A stretch of 32,041 bases of DNA from Prochlorococcus sp. AG-388-E21 (GCA_003279855.1 QCGO01000011.1:1-32041), one strand, 5' to 3'. Counted from the stretch's first letter, positions 20,205 through 30,800 are shown. Numbers and translations: made by a program. The notes: generated from the letters alone by a model not told the origin.

Positions 20205-21617
20205 TTGTTAGATAAAGAAGTCATTGTAATAGGGGCAGGACTCGCGGGTTGTGAAGCTGCTTGGCAAATAGCTAATTCAGGGGTAGCAGTAAAACTTGTT
20301 GAAATGAGACCTCTCCATTCAACTCCAGCACACCATACAAGTGAATTTGCTGAATTAGTTTGCAGTAATAGTTTTGGAGCTTTGAGCCCTGACAGAGCAG
20401 CAGGTTTACTTCAAGAAGAATTGAGAACTTTTAATTCCTTAATAATACAGACAGCAGATAAATTCTCTGTCCCTGCAGGAGGAGCTTTAGCAGTAGATAG
20501 ATCAAAATTTAGCAAATCATTAACACGAATTTTATCTACTCATCCTCTTGTAGAGATAAAAAGGTTTGAACAACTTGATCTCCCAGACAAAAATAAAATC
20601 ACTGTAATTGCTACAGGACCACTAACATCCGATGTACTAGCTACTAAGGTTAGAAATTTTACAGGTATTGATTCCTGTCATTTTTTTGATGCGGCAAGTC
20701 CAATTATTTATGGCGATACTATCGATTATGAAATTGTTTTTAAGGCAAGTAGATACGATAAAGGAGATCCTGCATATTTAAATTGTCCAATTAATAAATT
20801 GGAGTATTTTAATTTTAGAAATGCATTGATAAATGGAGAACAATCTACTTTAAAAAATTTCGATAAAGAATCTGCAAATTTTTTTGAAGCTTGTTTACCA
20901 ATAGAGGAAATAGCTAGAAGGGGTATTGAAACTATGAGATATGGACCTTTGAAATCTATTGGCTTATGGAATCCGGATTGGGGGGATTTATTTGATAGGG
21001 AAAATAGATTAAAAAAAAGACCTCATGCAATTGTTCAATTAAGAAAGGAGGATCTTGAAGGTAAATTACTAAACATGGTTGGTTTTCAAACTAATCTCAA
21101 ATGGTCAGAGCAAAAAAGAATATTTAGAATGATACCAGGCCTAGAAAAAGCTGAGTTTGTACGTTTTGGAGTAATGCATAGAAATACATTTTTAGAATCC
21201 CCTAAATTACTTCTGCCAACACTTCAATTTTTGAAAAGAGAAACTCTTTTTGCCGCTGGTCAAATAACAGGTACTGAGGGATATGCCGCCGCTGCTGCTG
21301 GAGGTTTGTTGGCGGGAATCAACGCTTCCTTATTAGCCAAAAATAATAGTCTGGTGACTTTTCCTAACGAATCAATGATTGGGTCTCTAATGAACTTTAT
21401 TAGTAATAGAAATGAAATCATGTCTAATCAGAAAAAAAATAAATTTCAACCAATGCCTGCTTCATTTGGTTTAGTCCCAGAATTAACCAATAAAATAAAA
21501 GATAAAAAATTAAGATATAAAGCATATCAAGAAAGGTCACTAAAGGAATTGCAAGTATTTAAAAAAGTATTAGATGCATCTTTTAAAAATGATAAATTAC
21601 TTGTTGAGATTAATTAA
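20205..21617 (+). CDS. trmFO: Folate-dependent tRNA U54 methyltransferase TrmFO
   Basis: 470 residues, the usual length. Makes 5-methyluridine at position 54 of tRNA using methylenetetrahydrofolate and FADH2. FAD-binding Rossmann motif [13 protein letters not shown] at the N-terminus, then EMRP and the [15 protein letters not shown] block with catalytic Cys53. The second conserved block [18 protein letters not shown] carries the other functional Cys. A C-terminal [20 protein letters not shown] closes the FAD site. Starts with TTG at 20205, directly giving [10 protein letters not shown]; no ATG lies in a suitable place. It follows psbY by 6 bp and precedes crtH by 12 bp on the same strand. Confidence 0.96.
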   Translation: MLDKEVIVIGAGLAGCEAAWQIANSGVAVKLVEMRPLHSTPAHHTSEFAELVCSNSFGALSPDRAAGLLQEELRTFNSLIIQTADKFSVPAGGALAVDRSKFSKSLTRILSTHPLVEIKRFEQLDLPDKNKITVIATGPLTSDVLATKVRNFTGIDSCHFFDAASPIIYGDTIDYEIVFKASRYDKGDPAYLNCPINKLEYFNFRNALINGEQSTLKNFDKESANFFEACLPIEEIARRGIETMRYGPLKSIGLWNPDWGDLFDRENRLKKRPHAIVQLRKEDLEGKLLNMVGFQTNLKWSEQKRIFRMIPGLEKAEFVRFGVMHRNTFLESPKLLLPTLQFLKRETLFAAGQITGTEGYAAAAAGGLLAGINASLLAKNNSLVTFPNESMIGSLMNFISNRNEIMSNQKKNKFQPMPASFGLVPELTNKIKDKKLRYKAYQERSLKELQVFKKVLDASFKNDKLLVEIN

Positions 21618-21629
21618 AATGGATTATTA

Positions 21630-23186
21630 ATGAAATCAAAAATGAAATCAAATAAAGAAAATTTCGATGCAATTATTGTTGGTTCAGGTATAGGAGGTTT
21701 AGTAACAGCATCACAATTAGCTGCTAAGGGAGCCAAAGTTCTCGTGCTTGAAAAATATATTATTCCAGGGGGAAGTGGAGGTTCATTTAAAAGAAAGGGT
21801 TATACTTTCGATGTTGGGGCTTCAATGATTTTTGGGTTTGGAGAGAAAGGTTATACAAATTTGTTAACTCGTGCCCTGAAAGATGTGAATGAGAAATGTG
21901 AAACTATTCCCGATCCCGTTCAACTTGAATATCATCTCCCAAATAAACTTAGTATTTCTGTAGATAAAAGTTATCAAAAATTTATTAGTACATTATCAGC
22001 ACGTTTTCCTCATGAGAAGGAGGGTATAAACAAATTTTATGGAACTTGTAAAAAGGTTTTTAATTGTTTAGATTCCATGCCTCTCTTATCAATAGAGGAT
22101 CCTAGTTATCTTTTTAAGGTATTCTTTAAGGCGCCATTATCCTGCTTAGGGTTGGCTAGATGGCTTCCAGTAAATGCAGGAGATGTTGCAAGAAAGTTTA
22201 TTAAGGATCCTGAGCTTTTAAAATTTATTGATATTGAGTGTTTTTGTTGGTCAGTAATGCCAGCTCTTAAAACTCCTATGATCAATGCTGGAATGGTTTT
22301 TACTGATAGACATGCTGGAGGAATTAATTATCCAAAAGGTGGAGTTGGCAAGATTGCAGAAAAATTAGTTTCTGGGATGGAAAGACTTGGAAGTAAAATA
22401 CGTTACAGAGCTAATGTGACTGAGATACTATTAAAAGATGGAAAGGCAGTAGGAGTAAAGCTATTAAATGGAGAAGAAATTCACTCGAATATTGTTGTAT
22501 CCAATTCCACAAGATGGGATACTTTTGGGCTTAATAATCTTAAAAAAGGATTAATTAAAAGTGATCAAGTACCAAAAAGTGAAAATAAGTGGTCTGAAAA
22601 TTATAAGCCTTCTCCATCTTTCGTCTCAATTCATCTTGGAGTTACAAAAGATTTAATAAATAAAGACTTTAATTGTCATCATATAATTGTTGAGAATTGG
22701 GATGAGTTAGAAAATGAAAAAGGGGTAATTTTCATCTCTATACCTACATTACTAGATCCGTCCTTAGCTCCAGAAGGTAAACATATTATCCATGCATTTA
22801 CTCCTTCATCAATCGAAGAATGGGAGAACCTCTCACGAGAAGATTATCTTAAAAAGAAGCAAGTTTATTATTCATTACTTATAGAAAAAATTTCTAAAAT
22901 AATTCCTAAATTAGATCAAAATATTGATCATAAAGAGATAGGTACTCCAAGAACTCATAGAAAATTTCTTGGAAGATTCGAAGGAAGTTATGGACCAATA
23001 CCTAATAAAAAATTGCTTGGATTACTTCCTATGCCATTCAATACTACAAAAATTAAAAACCTTTATTGCGTTGGAGATTCATGTTTTCCAGGACAAGGTC
23101 TTAATGCAGTTGCTTTTAGTGGTTATGCTTGCGCTCATAAAATAGGATCAAAATTAAATATAAATAGTTTTAATTTGCCAGATTAA
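21630..23186 (+). CDS. crtH: Carotene isomerase CrtH (CrtISO)
   Basis: 518 residues of the phytoene-desaturase-like FAD oxidoreductase family. Converts poly-cis lycopene precursors to all-trans lycopene at the membrane, before cyclisation to beta- and alpha-carotene. The dinucleotide motif GSGIGGLVTA (18-27) is followed by the GGSGGSFKRKGYTFDVGAS block typical of CrtISO. The C-terminal FAD motif reads YCVGDSCFPGQGLNAVAFSG. Length and motifs fit CrtH better than the shorter CrtP/CrtQ desaturases. Start at ATG 21630; a second ATG at 21642 would remove four residues. Immediately followed by a small membrane protein gene (13-bp gap). Confidence 0.93.
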   Translation: MKSKMKSNKENFDAIIVGSGIGGLVTASQLAAKGAKVLVLEKYIIPGGSGGSFKRKGYTFDVGASMIFGFGEKGYTNLLTRALKDVNEKCETIPDPVQLEYHLPNKLSISVDKSYQKFISTLSARFPHEKEGINKFYGTCKKVFNCLDSMPLLSIEDPSYLFKVFFKAPLSCLGLARWLPVNAGDVARKFIKDPELLKFIDIECFCWSVMPALKTPMINAGMVFTDRHAGGINYPKGGVGKIAEKLVSGMERLGSKIRYRANVTEILLKDGKAVGVKLLNGEEIHSNIVVSNSTRWDTFGLNNLKKGLIKSDQVPKSENKWSENYKPSPSFVSIHLGVTKDLINKDFNCHHIIVENWDELENEKGVIFISIPTLLDPSLAPEGKHIIHAFTPSSIEEWENLSREDYLKKKQVYYSLLIEKISKIIPKLDQNIDHKEIGTPRTHRKFLGRFEGSYGPIPNKKLLGLLPMPFNTTKIKNLYCVGDSCFPGQGLNAVAFSGYACAHKIGSKLNINSFNLPD

Positions 23187-23199
23187 AAAGTTCAATCAG

Positions 23200-23706
23200 A
23201 TGGTAGAAAAGTTTAAAACTCTTTTTTTTGTTAAAAGTTCTTTGATTTCATTATATTTAGCACTTACATTTCCTATCCCGTTTATCGTAAGTGAAAAATT
23301 AAAAATATTCTCAATAATTACTTTTGTCTTTGGGTTACTTTTGATTATTAATATTACAGGTGATTATGTAGTTACCTGTGATAAAAAAATTTCTTATAAA
23401 ACAAGCTTTATTTCTAAAATAGTTGGAAAAAAAAATTGGGAAATTTTTTGGAAAGATATTAAATTAATTAAATCTTTGCCAACCAGCCAAGGAAGTAATG
23501 TACATTATTTCATTAGTAATAAAAATGAAAGTTTTCTTGTTCCGCAAAGGATTGAAAATTTCGAAAGGTTTGTATCTATAATTGAGGAAAAAACAAAATT
23601 AAATATCGATAAATTATCATACATTTCACCTTTATGGACATATAAACTACTAACTTACTTGTGTATATTTATGATTGTGGGTGAAATAATAGCTTTTACA
23701 ATTTAA
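23200..23706 (+). CDS. Conserved membrane protein, function unknown
   Basis: 168 residues. Two N-terminal hydrophobic helices (about 12-30 and 36-55) enter a beta-rich soluble domain (60-140: YVVTCDKKISYKTSF, WEIFWKDIKLIKSLPTSQG, SFLVPQRIENFERFVSII). The order fits a PH-like fold as in bacterial PH-domain membrane proteins. A last hydrophobic helix sits at the C-terminus (about 148-166). No specific family was recognised. It follows crtH by 13 bp, so it is probably part of that transcript. Its stop overlaps the stop of the convergent regulator gene by 4 bp. Confidence 0.6.
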   Translation: MVEKFKTLFFVKSSLISLYLALTFPIPFIVSEKLKIFSIITFVFGLLLIINITGDYVVTCDKKISYKTSFISKIVGKKNWEIFWKDIKLIKSLPTSQGSNVHYFISNKNESFLVPQRIENFERFVSIIEEKTKLNIDKLSYISPLWTYKLLTYLCIFMIVGEIIAFTI

Positions 23707-24440
23707 ATATTATCAATACTAAATCTATATCCTTGCTGTCGAACTGTGGTAATGCCTCCTCCTTCTCCTAATCCTGCTTGCTCTAATTTTCTACGCAATG
23801 TCAGAACTTGAGTATCTACAGATCTTGGACCTCCGCTAAATGGCGGCCATGCCAATCTTAGAAGCTCTTGGCGACTTCGAACCATACCAGGAGGCATAAG
23901 TAAAGCACAAAGCAAAGCAAACTCTCTAGGGCTCAACTCTACAGGCTTCTCGCTAAGAGTTACTTGCCTTAAAAGTAAATGAACTTCTAATGGACCTACT
24001 GCAACTTTCTCCTGTAAACCTATACGACCCCTCTTTAGTAGAGTTCTGCATCTTGCGGCTAACTCTTCTAATCCAAAAGGTTTTCTTAGAACATCATCAG
24101 CCCCCTCATCTAATAAGCTGACTAATGGTTCTACCCCAGATCTCGCGGTTAGAACTATAACCGAACAACCCAATTGTTGAGCTAATCTCATTGCAGTATT
24201 TTGTTCTAATATCTCAGCACTGACAAGTAAGTCAGGAGATTGCTCTCTGCATAAGTCAACAGCTTCAATAGCTGATCCTACGGCGGCTGCTAAATGACCG
24301 TCTTGACGAAGTCTTTGTACTAAGACTGTTCTTAGTGTGGGGTGAGGTTCAACAACAAGAACTCTCGAAGGTGTTTGAGAGGTCGAAGGCAATTGGGAGC
24401 TGCCAGGAGCTGAAGCTAAGATTTGCTCAGTTGATTGCAT
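23703..24440 (-). CDS. OmpR-type response regulator with degenerate receiver
   Basis: 245 residues. An N-terminal Ser/Pro/Gln tail (1-24) precedes a receiver domain (26-137) and a winged-helix DNA-binding domain (147-243: VELSPREFALLCALL, RSVDTQVLTLRRKLEQAG, TTVRQQGYRFSI). In the receiver, the acidic pocket reads VEPHP instead of VDDxP. The phosphoacceptor position in SPDLLVSAEIL is Ala75 rather than Asp. The switch Thr (VLTARSG, 98) and Lys (LRKPF, 120) remain. Normal His-Asp phosphorylation is thus unlikely; control may be by partner binding or redox, as in other atypical receivers (for example NblR-like). The gene is visibly richer in G and C than its neighbours. The target genes cannot be told from sequence. 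Confidence 0.88.
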   Translation of the reverse strand: MQSTEQILASAPGSSQLPSTSQTPSRVLVVEPHPTLRTVLVQRLRQDGHLAAAVGSAIEAVDLCREQSPDLLVSAEILEQNTAMRLAQQLGCSVIVLTARSGVEPLVSLLDEGADDVLRKPFGLEELAARCRTLLKRGRIGLQEKVAVGPLEVHLLLRQVTLSEKPVELSPREFALLCALLMPPGMVRSRQELLRLAWPPFSGGPRSVDTQVLTLRRKLEQAGLGEGGGITTVRQQGYRFSIDNI

Positions 24441-24526
24441 TCTTAATTACTGTTTGGCCAGGCAATTTTTAATCATCCTTAATAAGGTATAACAAATGCT
24501 AAATAAAAATCAGAATCTATCAAATT

Positions 24527-24796
24527 ATGACATCATTTGAAAATCCATTAGCAATTCGCCATTTTCAATCAATCTGCGATAGTTGCCAAGACCTAGTAAC
24601 TAGATTTCATACTCCCTCAGACTTGAAATTATATAGTGATGGTTATCTCCAAGCCTTAAGGAATTGCAATAGTTTAGAGCTAAAAGATCAAGAGAAATTA
24701 GAAAGATTAATTGAAAGATGGATATTAGATCCATCTAGTTTTATAAATCCAGATGGCGATGAAAATAAAGGTTTTTTTGATAAAAAAAAGATTTAA
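24527..24796 (+). CDS. Small conserved cyanobacterial protein (DUF6761-like)
   Basis: 89 residues, soluble and helical. AIRHFQSICDSCQDLVTRFH, then LKLYSDGYLQALRNCNSLE and LERLIERWILDPSSFINPDG follow the pattern I recall for the cyanobacterial DUF6761 family (H-F/Y-Q, L-Y-x-DGYL-x-ALR, RLxE..x-DPSxF). No biochemical function is established. Divergent from the regulator gene, with 86 bp of shared promoter region between them; co-regulation is possible. Confidence 0.65.
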   Translation: MTSFENPLAIRHFQSICDSCQDLVTRFHTPSDLKLYSDGYLQALRNCNSLELKDQEKLERLIERWILDPSSFINPDGDENKGFFDKKKI

Positions 24797-24845
24797 AATA
24801 TTAATTTTTATTAACTAAATTTAGTATTTATACTTAGTAAATATT

Positions 24846-25169
24846 TTAAGAAGCTAATGCAATTTCGATTTTTTCTTTCAATGTGCCTGAGTTGTACATC
24901 TCGATAAGAATATCTGAGCCACCTAAGAATTCTCCTTTTAAATAAACTTGAGGTATTGTTGGCCATTCCGAATACTCTTTAATACCTTCTCTTATTTCAA
25001 AATCACTTAGGACATCAAATGTATTAAATGCCACTCCGAGTGAATTAAGAATTTGGACTACATTATTAGAAAATCCACATTGAGGCATTAATTTAGTTCC
25101 TTTCATAAAAACCATAACTGGATTAGAGTCGATAAGGTTTTGAATTTTATTTTTAGTAGGGTTTTCCAT
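24846..25169 (-). CDS. grxD: Monothiol glutaredoxin (Grx4/CGFS type)
   Basis: 107 residues, normal for the family. Active-site stretch [20 protein letters not shown] with CGFS (Cys31), glutathione-binding [23 protein letters not shown] glutaredoxins hold a shared [2Fe-2S] cluster as homodimers or with BolA proteins, and act in Fe-S cluster transfer and iron sensing in the cytosol. The bolA gene lies 3 bp upstream in the same transcript, the well-known functional partner. The last gene of the minus-strand run; converges with the 89-aa gene. Confidence 0.96.
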   Translation of the reverse strand: MENPTKNKIQNLIDSNPVMVFMKGTKLMPQCGFSNNVVQILNSLGVAFNTFDVLSDFEIREGIKEYSEWPTIPQVYLKGEFLGGSDILIEMYNSGTLKEKIEIALAS

Positions 25170-25172
25170 AAT

Positions 25173-25403
25173 TTAATAAAGAGTTTCTGTTTTAAGTGCT
25201 AACGCATGGATAGCCTCTGAAGCTAATTCTTCTTTAAGCGCAGAATAGACTAGCTGATGTTGCTTAACTAATGATAATCCATTAAATTCAGATGAAATTA
25301 CAGTTACTTGCAAATGATCATCTCCTTTTAGACTCTCAACATAAACTTCAGAATCAACTATTTTTTGCTTTATTAAGTTAATTACTTCACTTTTAGTAGC
25401 CAT
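25173..25403 (-). CDS. bolA: BolA-family protein
   Basis: 76 residues. Family fold recognised by SEVINLIKQKIVDSEVYVES, the HLQVTVISSEFNGLSLVKQHQLVYSAL core with its conserved FxGxxxVxxHQxVY segment, and a C-terminal EAIHALALKT with the invariant His. BolA proteins pair with CGFS glutaredoxins to bind [2Fe-2S] clusters; the gene is 3 bp upstream of grxD here. The symbol is used for the family, since bacterial paralogues (bolA, ibaG) are hard to separate by eye. Follows the secreted helical protein gene by 9 bp. Confidence 0.93.
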   Translation of the reverse strand: MATKSEVINLIKQKIVDSEVYVESLKGDDHLQVTVISSEFNGLSLVKQHQLVYSALKEELASEAIHALALKTETLY

Positions 25404-25412
25404 TATTGATTC

Positions 25413-25976
25413 CTATAGTCCTTTGTAGGGTGTTTCAACAAAACCAAGTTGAACCAAATCTTTGTAAGCTTCTTTACCCTCTGAGCTAGTAGGCGACATT
25501 AATCTGATTATTTCTACAAGTAAAGGTACAGCGACTTCGGGTTGATTTTTACTTTTATATACCGCAGCTAATCTCCCATTTGATTCTGCCCAAATTTGTA
25601 ATGACTTCTTACCTTTTACTGCCATCTCTCTTGGGATCCTGGCATCTAACCCTTTAAACGAACCATTTAAATCCCCGTAAAATCCTGCTAGTTTTTTTGC
25701 TAAATCTCTTGCTTTATCAAAAGAATCTTTAGCTTTTTCAATCTCACCAGATTTTATTAGATTATCGCCTTCTCTTAAGAAGGCTTCTACGTTTGTAATT
25801 GAAAGACTTTTATTAGTGCTTGAAAGGACTTTGTAATTATTTGGATCATCACTTTCTGCATAAACAGTATTAGCAGAGGAAATTATTCCTAAAGATATAA
25901 AAATAATCGAAGTTAACTTTAATACTTTCATGTTGTCGTATTTGTTAATTTCAATACTAACTGATAATGGATTCAT
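25413..25976 (-). CDS. Secreted helical (TPR-like) protein
   Basis: 187 residues if started at the ATG (25976) that overlaps the plsC stop as ATGA; 172 if started at MKVLKLTS (ATG 25931), which gives a more usual signal peptide with cleavage after TVYA. The mature part is helical, with a TPR-like pair (FLREGDNLIKSGEIEKAKDSF) and later LAAVYKSKNQPEVAVPLLVE. It ends in a short LVQLGFVETPYKGL. Likely periplasmic or thylakoid-lumenal. No function is known; recognised only as the sort of lumenal TPR-like protein common in cyanobacteria. Operon position between plsC and bolA appears tight. Confidence 0.7.
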   Translation of the reverse strand: MNPLSVSIEINKYDNMKVLKLTSIIFISLGIISSANTVYAESDDPNNYKVLSSTNKSLSITNVEAFLREGDNLIKSGEIEKAKDSFDKARDLAKKLAGFYGDLNGSFKGLDARIPREMAVKGKKSLQIWAESNGRLAAVYKSKNQPEVAVPLLVEIIRLMSPTSSEGKEAYKDLVQLGFVETPYKGL

Positions 25977-26653
25977 CGACCGACTAATTTTAAAGCTTCG
26001 TTTTCAGCGGCTGTCATTTTTTCGTGTAATATTTCATTAAATTCATTTATAGAAAAGTTTATATTTTCACTAATGATTAAAGGTTCCCCAAAACATAGAG
26101 AAACATTACTTCTAAACTTTGGAGTTGACTCACTGTAAGCTATACCGATTGGAATTATAGTTATAAAGGTTGCTTTTTTTTTAGCTAATCGAGCTAATCT
26201 AAATAGTCCTTCTTTTAGGACAATTTTTTTTCCATATTTATTGATTTTTCCTTCAGGAAAAACAACTAACTGCCTTTTTTTGACGATTAGATCAACAGCA
26301 TATCGCAAGACAGCCAGGGAAGGAGATAATTGATTTATTGAAAAACAACCAAGTCTTTTTAAAAACCAACCCTGAATACCTCTCATCTCAGATTTTGTAA
26401 CCATAAATCTACAATCCTTTTTGGTGACTCTCCTACCCATCGCCATAGTAAGAATTAATCCATCCCACCTCGATCTATGGGTTGGGGCTAAAATAACTGA
26501 ACTGTTATGGGGGATAAGAAACTTATTATGAATTATTTTCTTTTTTTTAAAAAATATTTTCATAACGATATCTTGGGTTATGAACATTGCGATAACGCCC
26601 AAAAAAGGGTTAATTTCATGGCAAATATTAATAGTCTTATTTTTCAAATTCAA
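25973..26653 (-). CDS. plsC: 1-acyl-glycerol-3-phosphate acyltransferase
   Basis: 226 residues. Acylates lysophosphatidic acid to phosphatidic acid at the membrane, the second acyl step of glycerolipid synthesis. The catalytic H(x4)D motif is THRSRWDG (His59, Asp64), followed by the substrate-binding VVFPEGKI (131-138). Further support comes from KSEMRGIQGWFLKRLGCFSI and the later IIPIGIAY strand. Start at ATG 26653; later Met residues are possible. First gene of the minus-strand run with the secreted protein, bolA and grxD. Divergent from pdxJ across about 90 bp. Acyl donor (ACP or CoA) is not evident from sequence. Confidence 0.88.
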   Translation of the reverse strand: MNLKNKTINICHEINPFLGVIAMFITQDIVMKIFFKKKKIIHNKFLIPHNSSVILAPTHRSRWDGLILTMAMGRRVTKKDCRFMVTKSEMRGIQGWFLKRLGCFSINQLSPSLAVLRYAVDLIVKKRQLVVFPEGKINKYGKKIVLKEGLFRLARLAKKKATFITIIPIGIAYSESTPKFRSNVSLCFGEPLIISENINFSINEFNEILHEKMTAAENEALKLVGR

Positions 26654-26746
26654 TTTACTTTATATTAATAAATTATAGGATTGTAATTTTTTATTAGCTA
26701 GAATTAGGCGGTTAGTAAATTGTCTAGATCAAAGAGTTATCAATTT

Positions 26747-27463
26747 ATGGCAACATTAGGAGTAAATATAGATCATATTGCAAATGTCAGGCAGGCTAGG
26801 CAGACTGTAGAGCCAGATCCTGTTCAATTTGCTTTTTTAGCAGAATTAGGCGGAGCTGATTCTATAACAGTTCATTTAAGAGAAGATAGAAGGCACATTC
26901 AAGATCGAGATATATATATTTTGAAAGATACTATTAAAACGAAACTCAATCTAGAGATGGCAGCGACTGAAGAAATGTTGAGAATCTCAAAAAAGTTACT
27001 TCCAGATTACGTAACACTTGTACCCGAGAAAAGAAAGGAAATCACCACAGAGGGGGGGTTAGATGTCAAAAATAATGAGAAATACCTTAAAGACTACGTT
27101 AATAGTTTAAAAAGTTCCAATATTGAAGTAAGCGCATTTATAGATCCTGAAAATGATCAGATTAATTCTTCAGGAGAAATAGGATTTGATTTTATAGAAT
27201 TACACACTGGCAAATATGCTGATTTAAAAGGACAAGACCAATATGTAGAACTTCAAAAAATTATTGAATCTTCGTATTATGCCGTAGATATTGGATTAGT
27301 CGTTAATGCAGGGCATGGACTAAATTATCAGAATGTAAAAAAGATTGCATCAATTAACAATATGAATGAGTTAAACATTGGACATAGTATTGTTTCAAGG
27401 GCTTTAGCGGTAGGTCTAGAAAGAGCTGTACGCGAAATGAAGACTCTAATTTCAATAAATTAA
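26747..27463 (+). CDS. pdxJ: Pyridoxine 5'-phosphate synthase
   Basis: 238 residues from ATG 26747; a TTG at 26720 would add nine residues not expected for the family. Condenses 1-deoxyxylulose 5-phosphate with 1-amino-propan-2-one 3-phosphate to pyridoxine 5'-phosphate in DXP-dependent vitamin B6 synthesis. Signature blocks: LGVNIDHIANVRQARQT, GGADSITVHLREDRRHI, TLVPEKRKEITTEGGLD, IELHTGKYAD, VNAGHGLNYQNV, and ELNIGHSIVSRALAVGL. Catalytic Glu and His positions appear intact. Followed by ycf54 after 9 bp on the same strand. Confidence 0.97.
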   Translation: MATLGVNIDHIANVRQARQTVEPDPVQFAFLAELGGADSITVHLREDRRHIQDRDIYILKDTIKTKLNLEMAATEEMLRISKKLLPDYVTLVPEKRKEITTEGGLDVKNNEKYLKDYVNSLKSSNIEVSAFIDPENDQINSSGEIGFDFIELHTGKYADLKGQDQYVELQKIIESSYYAVDIGLVVNAGHGLNYQNVKKIASINNMNELNIGHSIVSRALAVGLERAVREMKTLISIN

Positions 27464-27472
27464 TTATTTAAA

Positions 27473-27790
27473 ATGACAACTTATTTTTTCATTGCAGCAA
27501 GTGAGAAATTTTTAACAGTTGAAGAACCTCTCGAAGAGATTTTAAAAGAAAGAATCCGAAACTATAAAGAAAACAAAAAGGAAATTGATTTTTGGTTTTT
27601 AAAGAATCCATCTTTTTTGAAATCTTCGGAATTTTTGGATTTATCTAAAAAAATTCCTAATACTCCCGCAGCCGTTATCTCTACAGATAAAAAATTTATT
27701 ACCTTCTTAAAGCTTCGCTTAGAATTTGTTGCTGTAGGAGAATTTGATTGTCCTAATAGCGAAATTAATGACGCTCTTAAAGTTGAGTAA
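27473..27790 (+). CDS. ycf54: Ycf54, Mg-protoporphyrin monomethyl ester cyclase subunit
   Basis: 105 residues. Matches the Ycf54 (DUF2488) family from MTTYFFIAASEKFL, EEPLEEILKERIRNY, KEIDFWFLKNPSFL, and PAAVISTDKKFITFLKLRLE. Ycf54 is needed for assembly or stability of the oxidative cyclase (with AcsF/CycI) that forms ring E of chlorophyll. The length equals the usual cyanobacterial form, and the protein is soluble, at the thylakoid surface. Located 9 bp after pdxJ and 17 bp before recC, so it may be transcribed with both, though no functional link to DNA repair is known. Confidence 0.92.
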   Translation: MTTYFFIAASEKFLTVEEPLEEILKERIRNYKENKKEIDFWFLKNPSFLKSSEFLDLSKKIPNTPAAVISTDKKFITFLKLRLEFVAVGEFDCPNSEINDALKVE

Positions 27791-27807
27791 AAAATAATAA
27801 AAGAAAA

Positions 27808-30800
27808 TTGCTTAATATTTATAAATCAAACAAAATTGAAGTTATTACTGAGCTATTAGCAAAAGAATTAATAATTAACCCCCCTTTTATAACAGAAAAA
27901 CTAGATGTAGCAGTTCCTAATTATTTTTTAGGGAAGTGGTTATGGGACCAAATAACAATAAGTAATCAAATAAGTGCTCTTTATGAATTTAAGACTATAT
28001 CAAGTTATACCGAAGCATTATTGACAAAAATTTTCCCGGCAATTGATATGGGTGTATGGAATTTTGATTCAATAAAATGGGGAATTATAGATTCATTTGA
28101 AGAATTAAACAGCTATAAAGAATCATTCCCGCTTAGTAATTGGATTAATAAATACTTAAACAATAAAAAGATAATTGATGGGGATATTCACAACTTAGCA
28201 AAAAAGATTGCAAATAATTTTATTGAGTATCTTATTTTCAGGCCTGAGATGATAGCTAATTGGCATAGATATGAGTTGAGTTCACGAAATCTTTTTAATA
28301 ATTTAAATTCAAATGAATATTGGCAACCCATTTTATATAAATTACTTGAGAAAAAAATGCCTGAGAAACCCCCATGTTTATTCATGATTGACATAATCAA
28401 TAATATTAAAAAATTACAAAATAAAAAAAATAAAATACCTAGACAAATATATATTATTTCTGATAACAATTTATCAAGATTACATGTTAGCTTTTATTCG
28501 AAATTAGCGGAATTTACTAAGGTTAATTTATACTTACTTTCTGCTGGAGGTGATTTATGGAATAGAATAAATTCTCTTGAGGGAGAGGTTGATTTTAGTT
28601 CTATTGAGAGCAAATTTAATTTAAATAGTTCAAATATCGAAAAAATTTTTGGCAAATTTGGAGCTAATTATCAGAAATTAATTGATGAAACTTCTAATAT
28701 TGAAAATATAAAAATAACCAATAATTCAATATATATTGATCCAACGTTTAGTTTTACAAGTAAAAAGGATATTCCACTAATTAATCAAATACAGAAAAGG
28801 CTAATTGATAATAGTCAAGATGATTTTATAATAAATGAAAAGGATGAGTCGATTATTTTTAGGGAGCATTTTAATCAATTAAGTCAATTAGAGTATTTAA
28901 GAAATAAAGTCATAGAAATATTAGAAACTTGCGATGATGTTGAATATAGTGATATCGCTATAGTATCTCCTAAAACTAGTTTAATAAAACCTTATCTTAG
29001 GTATATTTTTAATAATGAAGTAATTAACGGACAAAAGCTACCTTATTTATTTCTTGAAGAGAATTGTGAAGATTCTTCAAATGTATATAATTTCTTACTT
29101 GATATTGTTGAATTAGCAAATGAGAAAATTACGATTGAAAAAATAGAATATTTTCTTTCAAAAAAAGTTAATCAAAATATTTTTGATTTTAATATTGCTG
29201 AAAAAAATGAGATTATTTTAATATTAAATGAAGTTGGTTTTCATTGGGGCTTAGATACTAAAGAAAGGTTAGGTGATGAAAAAAATACTTTGGAGTGGTG
29301 TATAAATAGAATTACATTAGGTCTTATTTATGATAAAGAATTTTGCTTAAATAGTTCTAATCTTCAATCATTTAGCCCTGATAATACAAGCTTGGATTTG
29401 AATAAGTGGGTTAAAATATTACTTCAATTAAAACAATATATTAATTTACTTAGAGGATCTTTTGATTATAAAACCTGGGTTGAAAGGATTAAATTTATAC
29501 TTAATAACATCAGAAATTATAATGAGAATTTCAATTTAGATATATCTGAAATAAATAGAATACTTGATAATTATTTAATATCTTCAAAATCTGATCAAGC
29601 AATTGTTTTGAATGTTTTTAGAGAAATTTTAATTAAATGTATAAATAATTTTAAGTATAAAAATCAATCTTATATAAATAAGATATTAGTAAGTGATATT
29701 GAGAAGGTTAGGCTAATACCTCGTAAGATTATCTTCTTAATTAATATGAATAGTATTTATTATCCAAGATTATCGAGTAATGAAAATATAAATTTATTAA
29801 ATAAAAAATATCTTCTTGGGGACCCATCTATTTTTGATAGAGAAAAATATTTTTTCTTAGAGTTATTAATTTCCTGTAGAAAGCAAATTATAGTTTCTTG
29901 GATTAATAATGATAAAGATAATAAAATTTTAGATATTTCCTTCCCTATTAAGGAACTTATAAACTATTTCGAAAGTTTTTTATCTGTAAAGCAAAGAAAG
30001 TCTATAATCAAATACTTTGATCATAAGAAACAACAAGTAGTTAATCCTATCAATAGTAATTTTTTAAAAAGTAATTATTCTTTAATAAAAAAAATAGATT
30101 GGGAAGAGAAATTTTTTGATACTAAATACTTCAAATTATCTGAATTAATTTATTGGTTTAAAAGTCCTCAACTCTATTGGCTTAATAAAAAAAATATTTC
30201 CCCAAAAGGAATATTTATGCATCATCCAGATGAAGAGTATGTAAGTAATTTTCAGAAATTTCAATTAGTTACTAAAGTCATTCAGAAATTAGAAATTGAT
30301 AATTATGACATTATTGATGAATTAAAGAATTTGAATATAAACGAACAATTTCTTGAAAATGGAATTATTGCGCCAAGAAATAGTATTTTTACAAAAGAAA
30401 AAGAGATAAAAAATCTGTTAGGAAGTTTAGCTGAAAATTTAAGTAGAGAAAAAAAAATCAATAGAGTTTATGTTAAATCAAATTCAAATAAAGAAGAATA
30501 TTTCATTTCTGATAACTTGGTAATTGAATTGATTCATTCGAAACTTAGTTTAAAATGTTTATCAGAAGTTTGGATTAAATTACTCTTTATTTCTTCTTTA
30601 GAAAAGAGGATAACAAAGACTAAAATAATTTTTAGAAAAGAGAATCAATATAAATCAGAAATTCTCCAATCGCCGGGACAACTCCAATCAAAGAAAATAT
30701 TAGAAGAATATATACATATCTTTAAGAATTACTCTGATAGATGTTTACCTCTTCCTCCAGAAAGTACATATAAATATATAGAAGCAAAAATGCAACTGAA

